Assembly (NCBI GenBank): GCA_028274465.1
Contig: CM051456.1
Coordinates: forward strand, 108,413,348-108,477,347
Reading direction: 5' to 3'
Source of the DNA: Plantago ovata
Taxonomy: Eukaryota > Streptophyta > Magnoliopsida > Lamiales > Plantaginaceae
DNA length: 64,000 nucleotides
Positions 1 to 12,221 of this stretch are shown piece after piece. Numbering within the stretch: the first letter of the stretch is position 1; every line of letters begins with the position of its first letter. A program made the position numbers and the translations under genes. The notes below the pieces were generated by a model. That model was given only the letters and a program-made list of their open reading frames with translations, had not been told where the DNA came from and did not search any database.

Positions 1-1500
1 CTTCCTCCGTAAATTTTTTTTTTTTTTTAACATCAATTTTTTTTGAAAAATTATTAAGTTCCCGGAAGAAGTAATTATTAAATTCATCAAATTGCTCCTC
101 TATTAGTTGCTCGTCGACTATGTAAGGGTACAAATATACTCATGTTTATTTACTGTTTTTGTCCTTCTATAATTAACTGGGAACTGTAGTACTACTCGTC
201 GTATAATGCAAACGCCTAACTTTATTGTAATGGGACATACATATTAGACCAAATTAACGAAAAACTCGAATTTTCTAGTGATATAACCAAATGAATCGAC
301 ACAATACTGTAGAGAATCAACGCTAATATTTCATGGATCTACTCTGCTTCACCTATGAGTTTCCTTCTGTAGCTCGTATAACCTGCGCAAGTAGGGAGAA
401 AGGGAGTGAATTCCCTTTTTACCGGCTTGCCTTGGACATACTGGTACTAGACTTTACTTAAGTTGTGCAATAGCTGTTTAGAGTAGTATATTATTGATAG
501 GGCTAATTGATGATACCTTTAAGTATGACCCCAAGACCTCTCTATATAGAAGAAGCTGTATGATAGACCTTTCTTCCATGCTTTCCGGATTTATCTGTGT
601 TCTTCTGTACTTCTTGTCCGGGCGCAGACAAGGCACCCGATGGGCGTAGTGTTCTTCCGCTGGGCGGAGTCTTCTTCAATACTCTACACATAATCACACA
701 CTGTGTCCTTACGCGGAGTACCCTTTTCCCACGAGGGCACTGCTATAGCTCTTGGCAGGTCTTCTTTCTGCACGCAGGACCATAATCTGGTCCCTTGCCT
801 TTACGAATCTTCTCTATTGCTCGTAGGGTCGGGCTGCGGTCCTTTACTTTAGCAAGTCTCCTTCTCGCGGGATAAGCCTGAGTCCTGACAGGTCTTCTTG
901 CGTACCCCGCGCCCTGATGGTAGTCCGCGGGAAATTTGGGAGGGATATTCTATGTTATATCACCTAGTGTTGTAAAATGATCAATAATGTTAATTACTAT
1001 AGTAATAAGTTGACCTCTCTTTTCTTAAAAAAAAATAACAAACATAAAAAATCTATTTGTACGTATGAAAACAAGAAAACAAGTAAATCTAGTGTCGTTA
1101 TGAATTCTCTTTTTTTAGAAACGGCAAATCTAACTACCCTAATTCTACTCCTACACTACTTCTTTACTACCATAACTCCAAATATACATAAACCAACCTT
1201 ATGTCTCAGTCGTGATTCGACATATTCTTGGTACTCCATGACTCTTAACTATGAAACCACCTTATGAGTCCCGGTAAAACGGTGTCTCTATCAACGTATC
1301 CACAATCATTTGGAGTATAGTAATATTTTCAATCATAAGGGGGTGAAACCTACGTGAACAGTGACACCCGGATAGAAGGAAAAAGTAAAAAAATAAAAAA
1401 ATCGTACTGTATACTCCGTATGGATTAGGCTCAGAGACTACTCTTCTTTTTTCCTATTTACCTTTTTGTTTCTAAAGTCCCCCCTAATCCATATTTAATT
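1..1500. other. Unassigned region upstream of the CAMTA gene
   Basis: No gene is recognised. Most of the stretch is AT-rich, but roughly 590-940 is clearly richer in G and C than its surroundings, with runs such as gggcgcagac and tccgcgggaa. The short reading frames there have no recognisable domain. The composition break suggests an old transposon or LTR fragment, but I find no terminal repeats or target duplication to prove it. The CAMTA leader probably begins somewhere between about 1500 and 1777. Confidence 0.4.
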
Positions 1501-1777
1501 GGGTCAGTTTCATTTTGGCTACCTTGTCTCTTCCGTTTCTTCAGTACATTATTGTTGCAGGTCACTCCAATTCAGTCAAAATTGGTTGACTCGATTTCTG
1601 TAAACGAAACCTCTCTGATCATTCGACGAAGAAAAGAAGAGGACAAGGAAAAGGAGAAGAAGAAGTATCTGCTCGATTTTATCCGCAGTAAACTCCATGT
1701 AATGCAATTGATCGAGCCACAACTTATGAAGTGATTTCCATTCCGAATTTTTTCGCTCCGTTTGCCACTTTTACAAG

Positions 1778-4700
1778 ATGCAATCAGGTAACTTGATCTA
1801 GAGGCTGTTTCCTTTTTCTCATTTTTATTAATTCATTTTTGCTTTATGCATAAGGTTTCCTGTTTCTGTCGAATTATGTGAGTTACTGAGTTTCTCTATG
1901 TCACTGCATTTAGCTTGCTGGCGTTGAATTATTTTTTTCCTTCGTTGTTTATGCGCTTGTGTCAATTTGATAGGGTTTTGAACTATCCAGTAACTGTGAT
2001 TTCTTCTGGTAGAAAGTTTGCTTACGGCTCTTCCTGTAGTTGCAACGGAATGAGTTGAGTAATGAGAATCTGTTTGAAATGGAGTTGTGCACGGCAATAC
2101 TTCAAACTCTGTAACTGCTCTTCCCCATGCCACGGTGTTTGAATTTCGAGTTTTAGGGAGTACAGAGAGTATGATTACTGTAAATCATGTGATAAGGAGC
2201 TTGAATTCATCAGTTAAGCGAATAGTCTCAGGTTCGATAGTCGTAGTCGTAGACGCACACAATAATGTGAGATAGAGTTGTGTCTGAAGGAAGTATAATT
2301 GATTTTACCTTGTGAAATCCATATATCGTCATCAAACATAGCCTCTATGATATGTTAGATACCGTGTTAACCTTCAGTAATGCTGCATCATTTATATCTA
2401 AATGTCACTTGTGCATATGAATGAAGTTTTTTCCTGAATTTCAGGATACAGCATGAGTGATTTAGTGCAGGAAGCTAAGAAACGGTGGCTAAAGCCTGTT
2501 GAAGTGTTTTTCATACTGCAGAATTATGATGAGCAACAAATCACCCACCAAGTCCCTCAGAAACCTACTAGTAATTTTCCTCTCGTATCTCTCTCACATT
2601 TTGGTAGTTTTTCTCATCTATACGGCTGTAGCTGTAAATCTTATCCACTGAAATTAAACAGGTGGATCTTTGTATCTGTTCAACAAGAGAGTATTGAAGT
2701 TTTTTCGTAAAGATGGTCACCGTTGGCGTAGGAGAAAAGATCAGAGAACTATTGCAGAAGCACACGAACGGCTTAAGGTGTTTGTTGATATTCTCTTCCT
2801 GGTGTTAAACTGCTAATGGAGCTTGTTCCTTTCATATTTTTCCCGGTGCCTCTGCTGTCCTTTGGATCTCATGTATTATAATGGGCTGATAGACCTTCGA
2901 TTAAGTTATTTTGTCAAAAGAAAACTATTTAGACCAATCCATTTTTGCAAACAGGGAAATGGAAAAAAGTCTCCTTAAATAGCTATGTACCATATATACC
3001 TAAAAGATTCTTTCAACACTTAGAGTTGGAAAGTGTGAAAGGTCAAGGTTGTTCCTTCATTTCTCTGTGTACGGCAACAATTTAAAAACCTGTGATGCTC
3101 AAACATTTCACTGTTGGTAGCTCACTATATATGACTTTCTCAATACTGTTTGAGATTTAGTTCATATAATATAAATATAAACTCGGACAAGGTTTATGAT
3201 CTAACATATAGAGATCAGCATGTCAAGATTTTGTGTTTGATCTTGCTATGCTCCACTCTGAAGTATGCAATACTTACATTGAGCAATGAATTCTAGTAGG
3301 GAATGATACCTGATGTGAAATTGTTGACTGACATTTTTCTTATTCTAGGTTGGAAATGTTGAAGCCTTAAATTGTTACTATGCCCATGGAGAGGATACCC
3401 CTAATTTCCAAAGGCGTAGCTACTGGATATTAGATCAGTAAGTATGTTCCCAGTTTCAGAATTTTGCCAGAGCAGTAGATTGAATGGATGCAACAGCGTA
3501 ATGCTAAACTGACATGATACTCATTTCATGTTTCCAGTAACAAGAATAGTATAAAACTTAAAAAAAAAAGGAATAGTAAATAAATCTTGTTAATGTAATT
3601 GCAGAATTTGAATCATTTCTATTATATGTATGTAGTAGCTTGGCTACTGCTTTCTTTAAATTATCTATGTTGTTAATATGCTATACTTTTTGGTTGTATT
3701 AGGGCTTATGAGCACATTGTTCTTGTTCACTACAGAGATGTTGATGAGGTAAGCCGTGTGTATTCATTGCAAAGCAGTTACTACGGTCTATTTATTTTTT
3801 CAATCTTTTTCCATCATTAAGGACCAGTCATACATACTGTATCTCCTACTATGTTTTTATTTTTCTGATAATAGAAATTGAGCTCTGGCTAGAGGTAATT
3901 GTGAAGTAAAAGTTTATTGCAATCCCTTTGTCCATGACAAGAAACATAAATAAACCGAATTATAGGAGAAAAATTATGTTCGTCCCTTTTACTCATGGAT
4001 AGAATTTGATACTTCATGATGAGGTTGCAAAATGAATATGATTGATGTTGTGCCTTTCTCTTGCCGTGTGTTTTACATATTCATTTTTTCTCCTTCTTTC
4101 TGTGGATAACATGACTCTTCCAAATTATTTTTGGATAACAGGGAAAGCAGGATGCTAGACCATCATCGCAGTTCCCGTCGTCATCTCCCTCAATCTTCAG
4201 TCCTAGTCCAAACTCTTTAACTCAAAATATTGTGGAGGTATGTCACATGTATTTATTACAGTCTCATTTATGTTGTCTATGATATTCCATCATAAGGATC
4301 CACTCATGTTTGCTATTTATCCTGCATGAGTTTTCATTCTTTTGGTTATCAGAAATAGATCTTTGTTTAGAGGCAGCATCAATATAAAAGTTTTATTTTT
4401 GTACACTTTGTTCATGAAACGAAGATAGAAAGAACAGTAGAAAAATTACGTGTACCCTCACCTCATGGGCATTTGGATTAATCTCAAGTGATCTATAGTG
4501 ATGCTGTGCCAGTGAACACGACTGATATGCTGTCTTCATCTCTTGGTATATTCTGTTGATAACAAGACACTTCCAATTTCTTTGTGTATAACAGGGAAGG
4601 CAGAATGCCAGATCAATATCGCAGTTCACATCGTTATCTTCCACGACATTCAGTCCTAGTCTGAATTCTTATGCTCGTAGCCAGCCAGAATCATCTTTTG

Positions 4701-7700
4701 TTATTGCGGAATCTAATGGGATGTTACATAATGAGTCAAGTCCTACCTCTGTGGAGATCAACTCTTGTGAAGTTGAAGATCATGGGGTGAACCAATTTTA
4801 TGCTAGAGGTGGAATAAATGGGGGCCATAATGTATCAGAGCCTGATTTAAGTCGAGCACTCCAGAGTATTGAGCACCAACTGAGTTTGAATGATGATGAG
4901 GTTAACGATTTTGATGCCTTCTATTTGTTGAACGAAGGAAATGGCGTACAAGATGCTGCATGTGCACATGACTTGTCTGGTCAATCATTAAATGGTCCTG
5001 ACAATCTCATTTTGCAACAATACTCAGGTACAGAATTACACTAACTTTGCTTTGTTTGCATGAGTTAGATATTCTTGTGTTATTTTAATAGAAAGTGGAA
5101 TCAAATAGAGTGCTGTTTAGATGGCAGCTTTCACCAACACGTTCAGCTTCCTGGGGGTGGCAACGACATTTGGAGTAATATGCTTGATACCAAGACTTTC
5201 CCAGATATTGAGTCACTAGGACTAGCTCATGTACAGGATACTTCTAACGGTAAGATTCCTTGGTAGAATATTTCTAACTGCACTACTCTTCAATTTGCAA
5301 ATTTCTGAGAACCCTCTTGTCTCCCAGCCTCTTTGTTGATTCGGAAAGAAGTTGATTCTATGGGATATCCTACATATTCTGCAGAACCAAATGCTTGCGG
5401 GATCAATCCAGACTCATATTCCTCTTTCTTTGATCAAGCTGAGCTAGGAATATCTCTCGATGACATTACACGCCTGACTGTTGCTCAAGAGCAGAAGTTT
5501 ACCATCCGAGCGTTATCCCCTGAATGGTGTTATACATCTGAAGGAGCAAAGGTAATTTTGCTAATGATTGTATCTGTCACAATTTTGCAAAGAGTTTGTA
5601 TATGTTGAACCTTCATGCTCTGTACTTAAGATCTTGGTTTATAATGTATAATGTGTTGACTGGCTTAAAAAGCAAGTAGATCATGCAACTTTCTGTCCAT
5701 TCCAAGCTAGCTTCATATGGTGTTCTGGTCAACTCTTGTACTTCAAGATTAGTACATAGTGAACTAGATGTCTCAACTTGAAATTAGAGAAGCATCTCAC
5801 CACCTAACTAGGAGATGAGAGTCTCATTCTGGTTCTGGGACACAAATTTCTCCACTTGATATCTTTTACTTGTACACGTGTCTAATACTCAATCACCTCG
5901 AAGCATTATTCTGCAATATGAAGGGTAATCCTTTTAAAGGTAACAAGAAGAATTTATAAATGTGAAAAATAAGAATACACAAGCTTGTTAATCTAATATA
6001 ATAAAGTCTGAAGAAAAACATCCTTAATGTTTCCCTCTGGGCAAGATACGTACTGGAAGCATTTATCGTTCATCTCCCCCCTCAAACACAATAATGCAAA
6101 TATGAAATTCAAGTTTAAAGATCCAGCACAGGATGCCTGCATCTAATTGGTATATCTTAAGAGAACAAGCTCATGTATTTTTTTCCTTTCTTTTTTTTTT
6201 TCAGTTGGCTGTTGTCATTTATGGTCACACTCTTATGCTCAGATTATGTTTTGCAGATTTTCATCATTGGTTCTTTCCTTTCCGATTCATCAGAGTGTGG
6301 ATGGGCTTGTATGTTTGGTGATACTGAAGTCCCGGTTCAGATCATTCAGGAAGGTGTTCTTTGCTGCCATGCTCCACCTCACTTGCAAGGAAAAGTCACT
6401 GTTTGTGTTACTTCTGGGAATAGGGAGTCTTGCAGTGAAGTCAGGGAGTTTGAATATCGTAATAAACCTAGTGTATATACACAAACTAATCCACCTGAAA
6501 CCAACAATAGTAATAAGAGTTCAGATGAACTCTTGTTGCTTGTCAGATTTGTTCAAATGCTTCTGTCTGATCGATTGCCAACAGAAGCTGTACCTGAAAT
6601 GAAAGTTGATTTGTTGGAAAAGCCAGGAATTTCTGATGACCCATGGAGTCAAATTATGGATGGTATTTTAGATGGCACTTCAACTTCTTCACCCATCCTA
6701 GAACGCCTTCTGCAAGAACTTTTGAAGGACAAGTTAGATCTCTGGATCTCATCTCGATTGCAAAATAATAACCAGACAAGTTGTCCGTTATCAAAGAAAG
6801 AACAAGGTATTATACACATGGTTGCTGGTCTAGGATTTGAATGGGCATTACAGCCGATTCTAAATTCTGGCGTGAATATAAATTTCCGCGATATAAACGG
6901 ATGGACTGCACTTCATTGGGCTGCACGATTTGGAAGGTCTGTCAGATTCTTTCTTTCTTTTATTTTATATTTGAGTAATTATACTTTCCTTTTCTATGAA
7001 TTGGTTAAGATAAGCATCTCTTTTATTTGGTGAAACTACCCTTTCACACCCTCCCCACCCTTCCTCCAATTGTGTTCTTATTTGTTTGGTGGGTGTCACT
7101 TCATTCACTGGTACATTAATGTTTCCATAGAGATATGCTCCAGCTCCAACAAAAAACACAGATATTTATCCCCGTGGCTGTGGACTTGCATTTCTTCCCA
7201 GTATATTATGTAGTTTTAAACTACTGGGTAGGTATTTGATGTTATGCCAAAATAGAGAGGCTCAAGTTGTAATTCCTCAATTCCTCTATCTGAGTTCTTA
7301 TGTCTTATAGTTGATTATGTTCTTCTCATGGAAGAGTGAATTCCATGCCATGTGTTTCCCAACAGGGAGAAGATGGTTGCTGCTCTTATAGCTTCTGGTG
7401 CGTCAGCAGGAGCAGTTACAGACCCCAATGCGGAGGATCCCAAAGGCAAAGTACCAGCATCTATTGCTGAAGCATGTGGTCATATGGGACTCGCAGGTTA
7501 TCTTTCGGAAGTCGCACTCACCAGTCACCTATCGTCCCTCACAATTGAAGAAAGTGAGATGTCTAGAGGATCCGCTGCTGTGGAAGCCGAACGAACAGTG
7601 AATAATCTATCATTGGGGAGCTCCTCTGCAAATGAAGATCAAGTTTCGCTTGTGAATACTCTAGCTGCAGTACGGAATGCTGCTCAAGCTGCTGCACGTA

Positions 7701-10032
7701 TACAATTAGCATTTCGTGCTCATTCTTTCAGGAAGAGGCAGCAGAGAGAAGCTGCAGATGAGTATGGCTTATTACCCTATGAAATTCAGGGACTTTCAGC
7801 TGCATCGAAGTTAAAGTTCGGAAATGCAAGTACAGCTGCTTTATCCATTCAAACAAAATATAGGGGATGGAAAGGAAGGAAGGACTTCCTCACATTGCGC
7901 CAGAAAGTTGTTAAGATACAGGTTTGGACTTCTTCCCAAGCTAGAATACTTCATTACTTCTTTATTTTGCAAAACAAAGAGTGACCACCTATAAGCATTG
8001 AGCAAATAAAAAAGAATGCCATGCCCTGAAATTCGACCATAGCGGACTATTTTAAGACGTGTTCTAGCTTAATGAAATGAATACTTCATTCTCAAGTCAG
8101 GAGGTAGCAAGATAAATAGATTCCAATTACTGTAGGTAGATAAAACTTGCACATTTGTTCAACAAAGAGATCAGAGAATTCCTATCATAGTCTAAATAGA
8201 AATTAGACATAATAGTCTCAAAAATCAAAAGAATTAAAGGGAGTAAGCATATTAATTAAACCACTAACATTTGTTCTGCAAAATATATACCTGAAACAAA
8301 AATTAATTTCCACTTACTCTCTCAAGTGGTAAATAAGTAATGTTCGTCAAAATCTAGGCCACAAAATGCTATTTAACTAGTTCTGATTTCTATTGTTTTC
8401 TTCGTGAGGCTCTTCACCTGGATGCTCTTCGTCCTGCCCTAGTGGATGATCTGCACAATGGCATGTGCTTAGGTGGTCATTGGTATCGAAGTCTTTTTTC
8501 AACCTCACAATCGTGAAACTTCCATGGTTTTGAATCATGAATCACTTTTGCCTGAGACTATGCTCTAGGTTTTGAAGAGCATGACGTCATGCGCTACCAC
8601 TTGTTGCATGATTTAAAACCCCGACATCCTCCTAGGCTGAAGTAATTTGCCATGAGCTTTAGTGTAGGCCATCTATTATTAGTGAGAGGGAGGGATGGAG
8701 TATAACTTCAGTGCATTTGTTCCCTAGATTTGGCAAAGTTCTGTGATTCGATGAATTCCGTTTTCTTTTCCTTTTTTCCACTTACACATGCACTTGACAT
8801 AATTTATGTTTCTGGCTGTGCTTTATATACTAATGCCTATGTGTTGTGATTATCTTTTATGATCAAGTCTACTTATGCTCGTAATCGTTTAATTCTAGAG
8901 AGCATTTTGGCTAATTGACCTTCCAGACTACTTCACTTTGTTGTCAATATTGTGTAACTCAAGTCTAATCGTACTTAGAATTGGTTTTTCCTACTGATTT
9001 TGGGTGGAATCGATTTTAAATCATTTCATTCGGAAACTAGATCAAAATTTTACTTTAGATATCCACTTTGTAGATCTGCATTCTTTCTCTTGAAATGTTA
9101 ATTTCAGAGTCTTATAACAATATGCCTATAGAAATTTAATAAAGTTTTTAGCAAATTTCTTGTTTAAGAAACACACGAAGTACAATATAACATTTTTGTG
9201 GTTCTTGTCATGGCAGGCTCATGTGAGAGGTTATCAAGTTAGAAAGTATTATAAAGTCTGCTGGGCAGTTAGTATACTGGAGAAGGTTGTTCTGAGATGG
9301 CGCCGGCATGGAGTTGGCCTTCGTGGATTTAGACCTGAAATAGAATCTATTGAAGAAAGTGAGGAAGAAGATATCCTTAAGGTATTTCGCAAGAGGACAA
9401 TGGAACCAGCTATTGATGAAGCTGTCTCGAGAGTTCTATCTATGGTTGAATCTCCAGAGGCACGTCAACAATATCAACGCCTTCTAGAAAAGTATCGGCA
9501 GGCCAAGGTAAACACTTGCTAATTTCTAATCATATACTATCAATGACATGTTGGCTATAAATCTTATTACTTCGTAAAAGCCTAGCTCATCCCTTTGGCG
9601 CTTGTGTCTGCTTGTATGCAGTGTTCTTCGCAAATAACATCTCTGTGCAAATGTATATTAGCATTCGTTTCTGATTTCAGCCCCATTTTCTACATATCGT
9701 TTCCAGGCAGTGGGTATGCTTATGGTTTTAACCTCTACCTGGTCTCTTTACGTAATTATAAAACCTCGATGGTACTAAACGTCAGTGAGAGCTAGATGAC
9801 TTGTGACACATAAGTTTTATGTTGTACTATATGGTAATATCATATGCTAGTAACAACCACGTAGTCCATTTGGAAACTTTATGCCTCTTCTTTGCTATGG
9901 AAATTCTAAGAACACTAATTAGGAAGGATCAAGGCCATAAAGGGTACTTGATAAGACCTGCTATTTTTGGTCTGATGCTTAATATGCCTTCTTTATTTGC
10001 TTTTATAGGTATTCTTACAGGCTAAAAGTTGA
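1778..10032 (+). CDS. CAMTA4: Calmodulin-binding transcription activator, CAMTA4-like (13 exons)
   Basis: Nuclear transcription factor family that binds CGCG-type promoter elements and responds to Ca2+/calmodulin. Coding exons as read: 1778-1787, 2445-2570, 2662-2777, 3349-3437, 3703-3748, 4142-4237, 4595-5027, 5109-5249, 5328-5551, 6257-6936, 7366-7921, 9217-9507 and 10021-10032. All junctions are GT-AG and phases agree, giving 939 codons. The CG-1 DNA-binding domain covers residues about 10-129 (WLKPVEVFFILQNY, FNKRVLKFFRKDGH, AEAHERLKVGN, YEHIVLVHYRD). A TIG/IPT fold starts near 428 (IIGSFLSD, GWACMFGD). Ankyrin repeats lie near 600-700 (NGWTALHWAARFGRE). IQ motifs sit near 762-780, 810-830 and 835-852, followed by a basic amphipathic calmodulin-binding helix (WAVSILEKVVLRWRR). 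Exons 6 and 7 begin with duplicated sequence. The last 12-nt exon is the weakest call. Closest match by eye is the CAMTA4 subgroup rather than CAMTA5/6. Confidence 0.93.
3749..4690 (+). repeat. Tandem duplication of an intron plus exon inside the CAMTA gene
   Basis: Two adjacent units, 3749-4237 and 4238 to about 4690, each hold an intron followed by coding sequence. The exon parts read GKQDARPSSQFPSSSPSIFS and GRQNARSISQFTSLSSTTFS, both phase 0. The introns also match in order, for example the acceptor segments ending ttttggataacag and tttgtgtataacag, and the blocks gaaaaattatgt and gaaaaattacgt. The duplicated segment follows the CG-1 domain directly and adds about 32 residues to a serine-rich linker. 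Confidence 0.88.
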
Positions 10033-10786
10033 GAACTAAACATCATCTTCGGGGACAACTTCTTCCTACTTAGACTTCTGCATCGAGGATTTTCCAGTTG
10101 ACATCATAGACATTACTCGTCTTCTAATTTCATGTCTAGAGTAACTTTCAATCTCAGGTTTGTGTATATCACAGAATGGTAGTTTGTTTGTCGTGGAAAA
10201 AAGATACAGAGACGATCAGTTTAAGTTTGTACATGATGTAAATGTTACAGAAACAGGTGATTCTAAGTTTTTGAGGCAAAAATGTACAGTGGGCTGTGAA
10301 ACTAATCTACTAATAGAAAAGCCGTAAGGGACTTTTGAGAGAACGGAAGGAGAGTAGTTGTTAGTTACGTAGTATTACGCAGTAGCTATTACACATGATT
10401 GCCGAAAGTGGAGTAGTTGCTTAGAGTCTCGGACGACTAGAACACAGTTTAAGTGTTTGAAGGCAGAGTGAAACGAGTCGTGTGGTTTCTGCTGTTGTTG
10501 CCAGTTGCCACACTATTTTAGTTTATATAATTAATTGATTATTGGTATTTGAAGGACAAACATGCATGGCACATATTGATGACAGGAAAAAGTTTCTAAT
10601 TACGTATAGACAGATGAATTCTAAAATCTAAACAAGAGATGTACGGAGAAGTTGGCCGAAAACACAATGTTGGCAAGTGGCAACCATTTAGCTAGCTATT
10701 AGCATGTTTCGGTGGATGCATGGTATAGATAGCCTGGAGAAAAGCTAGAATAATAAGGAGAGTGGTGGACACAAGGCCTATGATCT
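10033..10786. other. CAMTA 3' region and spacer
   Basis: This stretch follows the CAMTA stop codon and probably contains its 3' untranslated region. I see no further gene. It runs into the C-terminal end of the DUF247 pseudogene, which is on the opposite strand, so the two loci are convergent. Confidence 0.5.
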
Positions 10787-11620
10787 TCAATGGGGGTTAC
10801 TGAGATTCCCATGAACAAGGTCGGCTATCCAAGTTCTAGCCCTGTTGTCACAATGCCGTCCAACACTCTGCATCACATCTTCATATATATGTCCATGCTG
10901 CCCACACTAAAAGTGTTGAACGATCTTGAATAGTTCGACCACTTTTTCTGGGTTCCAGAACCTGTTTATCAAGAACACTTTGGCTTTCTGCAGTTCTTTG
11001 ACATCATCCACGGTGTGGATCAACGATTTCATTGAAATTGTGTATGACAGAACAACAGTGTCAACAGTTGAATTGTGAGGGCATATTTCAAATTCTATCA
11101 TGTTGGACAGGAGGGGTGAGGTTAGATCAGAGGGAATGCGTTGTGAGGATTTGAAGTTCCCCACCAAATAGGCCAGAACTGAATTTGAAATTCATGAGAG
11201 AGTGGGAAGAACCTGGACGAAACTTGATGCCTTTTGCTTTGAGATCTATGACTGGTCGCCACCCGTAGTGATTGGTGTTCGTGTTGTCCTGCTTCTTCCA
11301 ATCTTCCTTGATACTGTTATAAACATGACCAAACGCCTGAATACAGAGATTGTAATCGGACCTATTGCGTTGGTGTTGGTTAGGCAGCTGGGTCGTCATC
11401 AAGTCTTCCACAAGCACTCTCCGAAGAGCTTCGAGGAAATGAATAGGAGGATCTTCATCTTCCCCGGGAATCCTGACATGGTTGAAGTCGACTAAGCCTC
11501 TTTCCTGATCATTTTCATACTTGAGACCAATCAACAACTTCAGGACGAAAAATGGGATTTGATTCTCCAACAAAATAATATCACGGACCACAAAAGGACC
11601 GACTAGCAGCCAAATTAACC
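10787..11620 (-). pseudogene. DUF247 (UPF0481) family pseudogene
   Basis: The translated fragments match the plant DUF247 family, which are membrane-associated proteins of mostly unknown role. The N-side fragment has the family hallmarks VRDIILLENQIPFFVLKLL and LKAKGIKFRPG, then FGGEL. The next fragment continues in another frame with LTSPLLSNMIEFEICPHNS and VDDVKELQKAKV. The C-terminal part follows in the same frame after a stop (YEDVMQSVGRHCDN, TWIADLVHGNLSNPH). Breaks seen: a frameshift around 11125-11155, an in-frame TAG at about 10904-10906, a stop just upstream of the conserved VRDIILLENQ block, and no recognisable N-terminus. With several independent lesions it is almost certainly non-functional. 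Confidence 0.85.
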
Positions 11621-11983
11621 AATCTCATGAACCCAATTATCCCATGAATTTTCCGTAATAGTCTCCATGTAATTTATGATGATACAAGAATCCAAAACCA
11701 TCATCAAGCCAAACTATTATCATCATACTTACTCACCATTAGTTGCTACTGAAAACTCGGTCACATACATATCCAAAAGCTCAATTGGCTTGGAGATACC
11801 GTGCACTATCCTCTAAAGACAAATACCACTAAAAACTAGTGCCAAGTATGGTTCTCAACTATCAGAAATCGAGATCATCACAATGGTATAAAATAAGGAA
11901 ACATAGCAGCAACATAACAATTAACAAGAAGTTCTTCTTCAAATTAACTGACGCTGTTAAATGTCAATCATTGCCCAAACACA

Positions 11984-12165
11984 TAACTAGAAACAAATTC
12001 TTGCTCAAACAGACATACTCCCAACTTGCACTGTTTTCTTAGAACAAGTTTCATACTGTTTCAGTGCATGAAAATAACTAGAAACAAATTCTTGCTCAAA
12101 CAGACATACTCCCAACTTGCACTGTTTTCTTAGAACAAGTTTCATACTGTTTCAGTGCATGAAAT
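11984..12165. repeat. Perfect-looking 91-bp tandem duplication
   Basis: The unit at 11984-12074 is repeated at 12075-12165. Both begin taactagaaacaaattc and end with cagtgcatgaaa. Apart from the junction bases I see no differences, so the duplication is recent. It lies just downstream of the stop codon of the minus-strand Lys/Ser-rich gene and probably falls in its 3' untranslated region. Confidence 0.93.
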
Positions 12166-12221
12166 AGAAGCCAAAATCCGAGTTAAACTGGAACTACCCA
12201 AATAGTACGTCGTCACCACCC

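Noticed and set aside
597-785. 62-codon frame in a GC-richer block
   Set aside because: It has no recognisable domain, no good start context and no splice partners. The composition of the block itself is the only noteworthy point.
5092-5108. Alternative CAMTA acceptor at 5091
   Set aside because: It brings an immediate in-frame TAG, whereas the acceptor ending at 5108 keeps the frame open.
6147-6602. 151-codon frame overlapping the CAMTA TIG exon
   Set aside because: It is another frame of exon 10; the TIG and ankyrin reading in the CAMTA frame is decisive.
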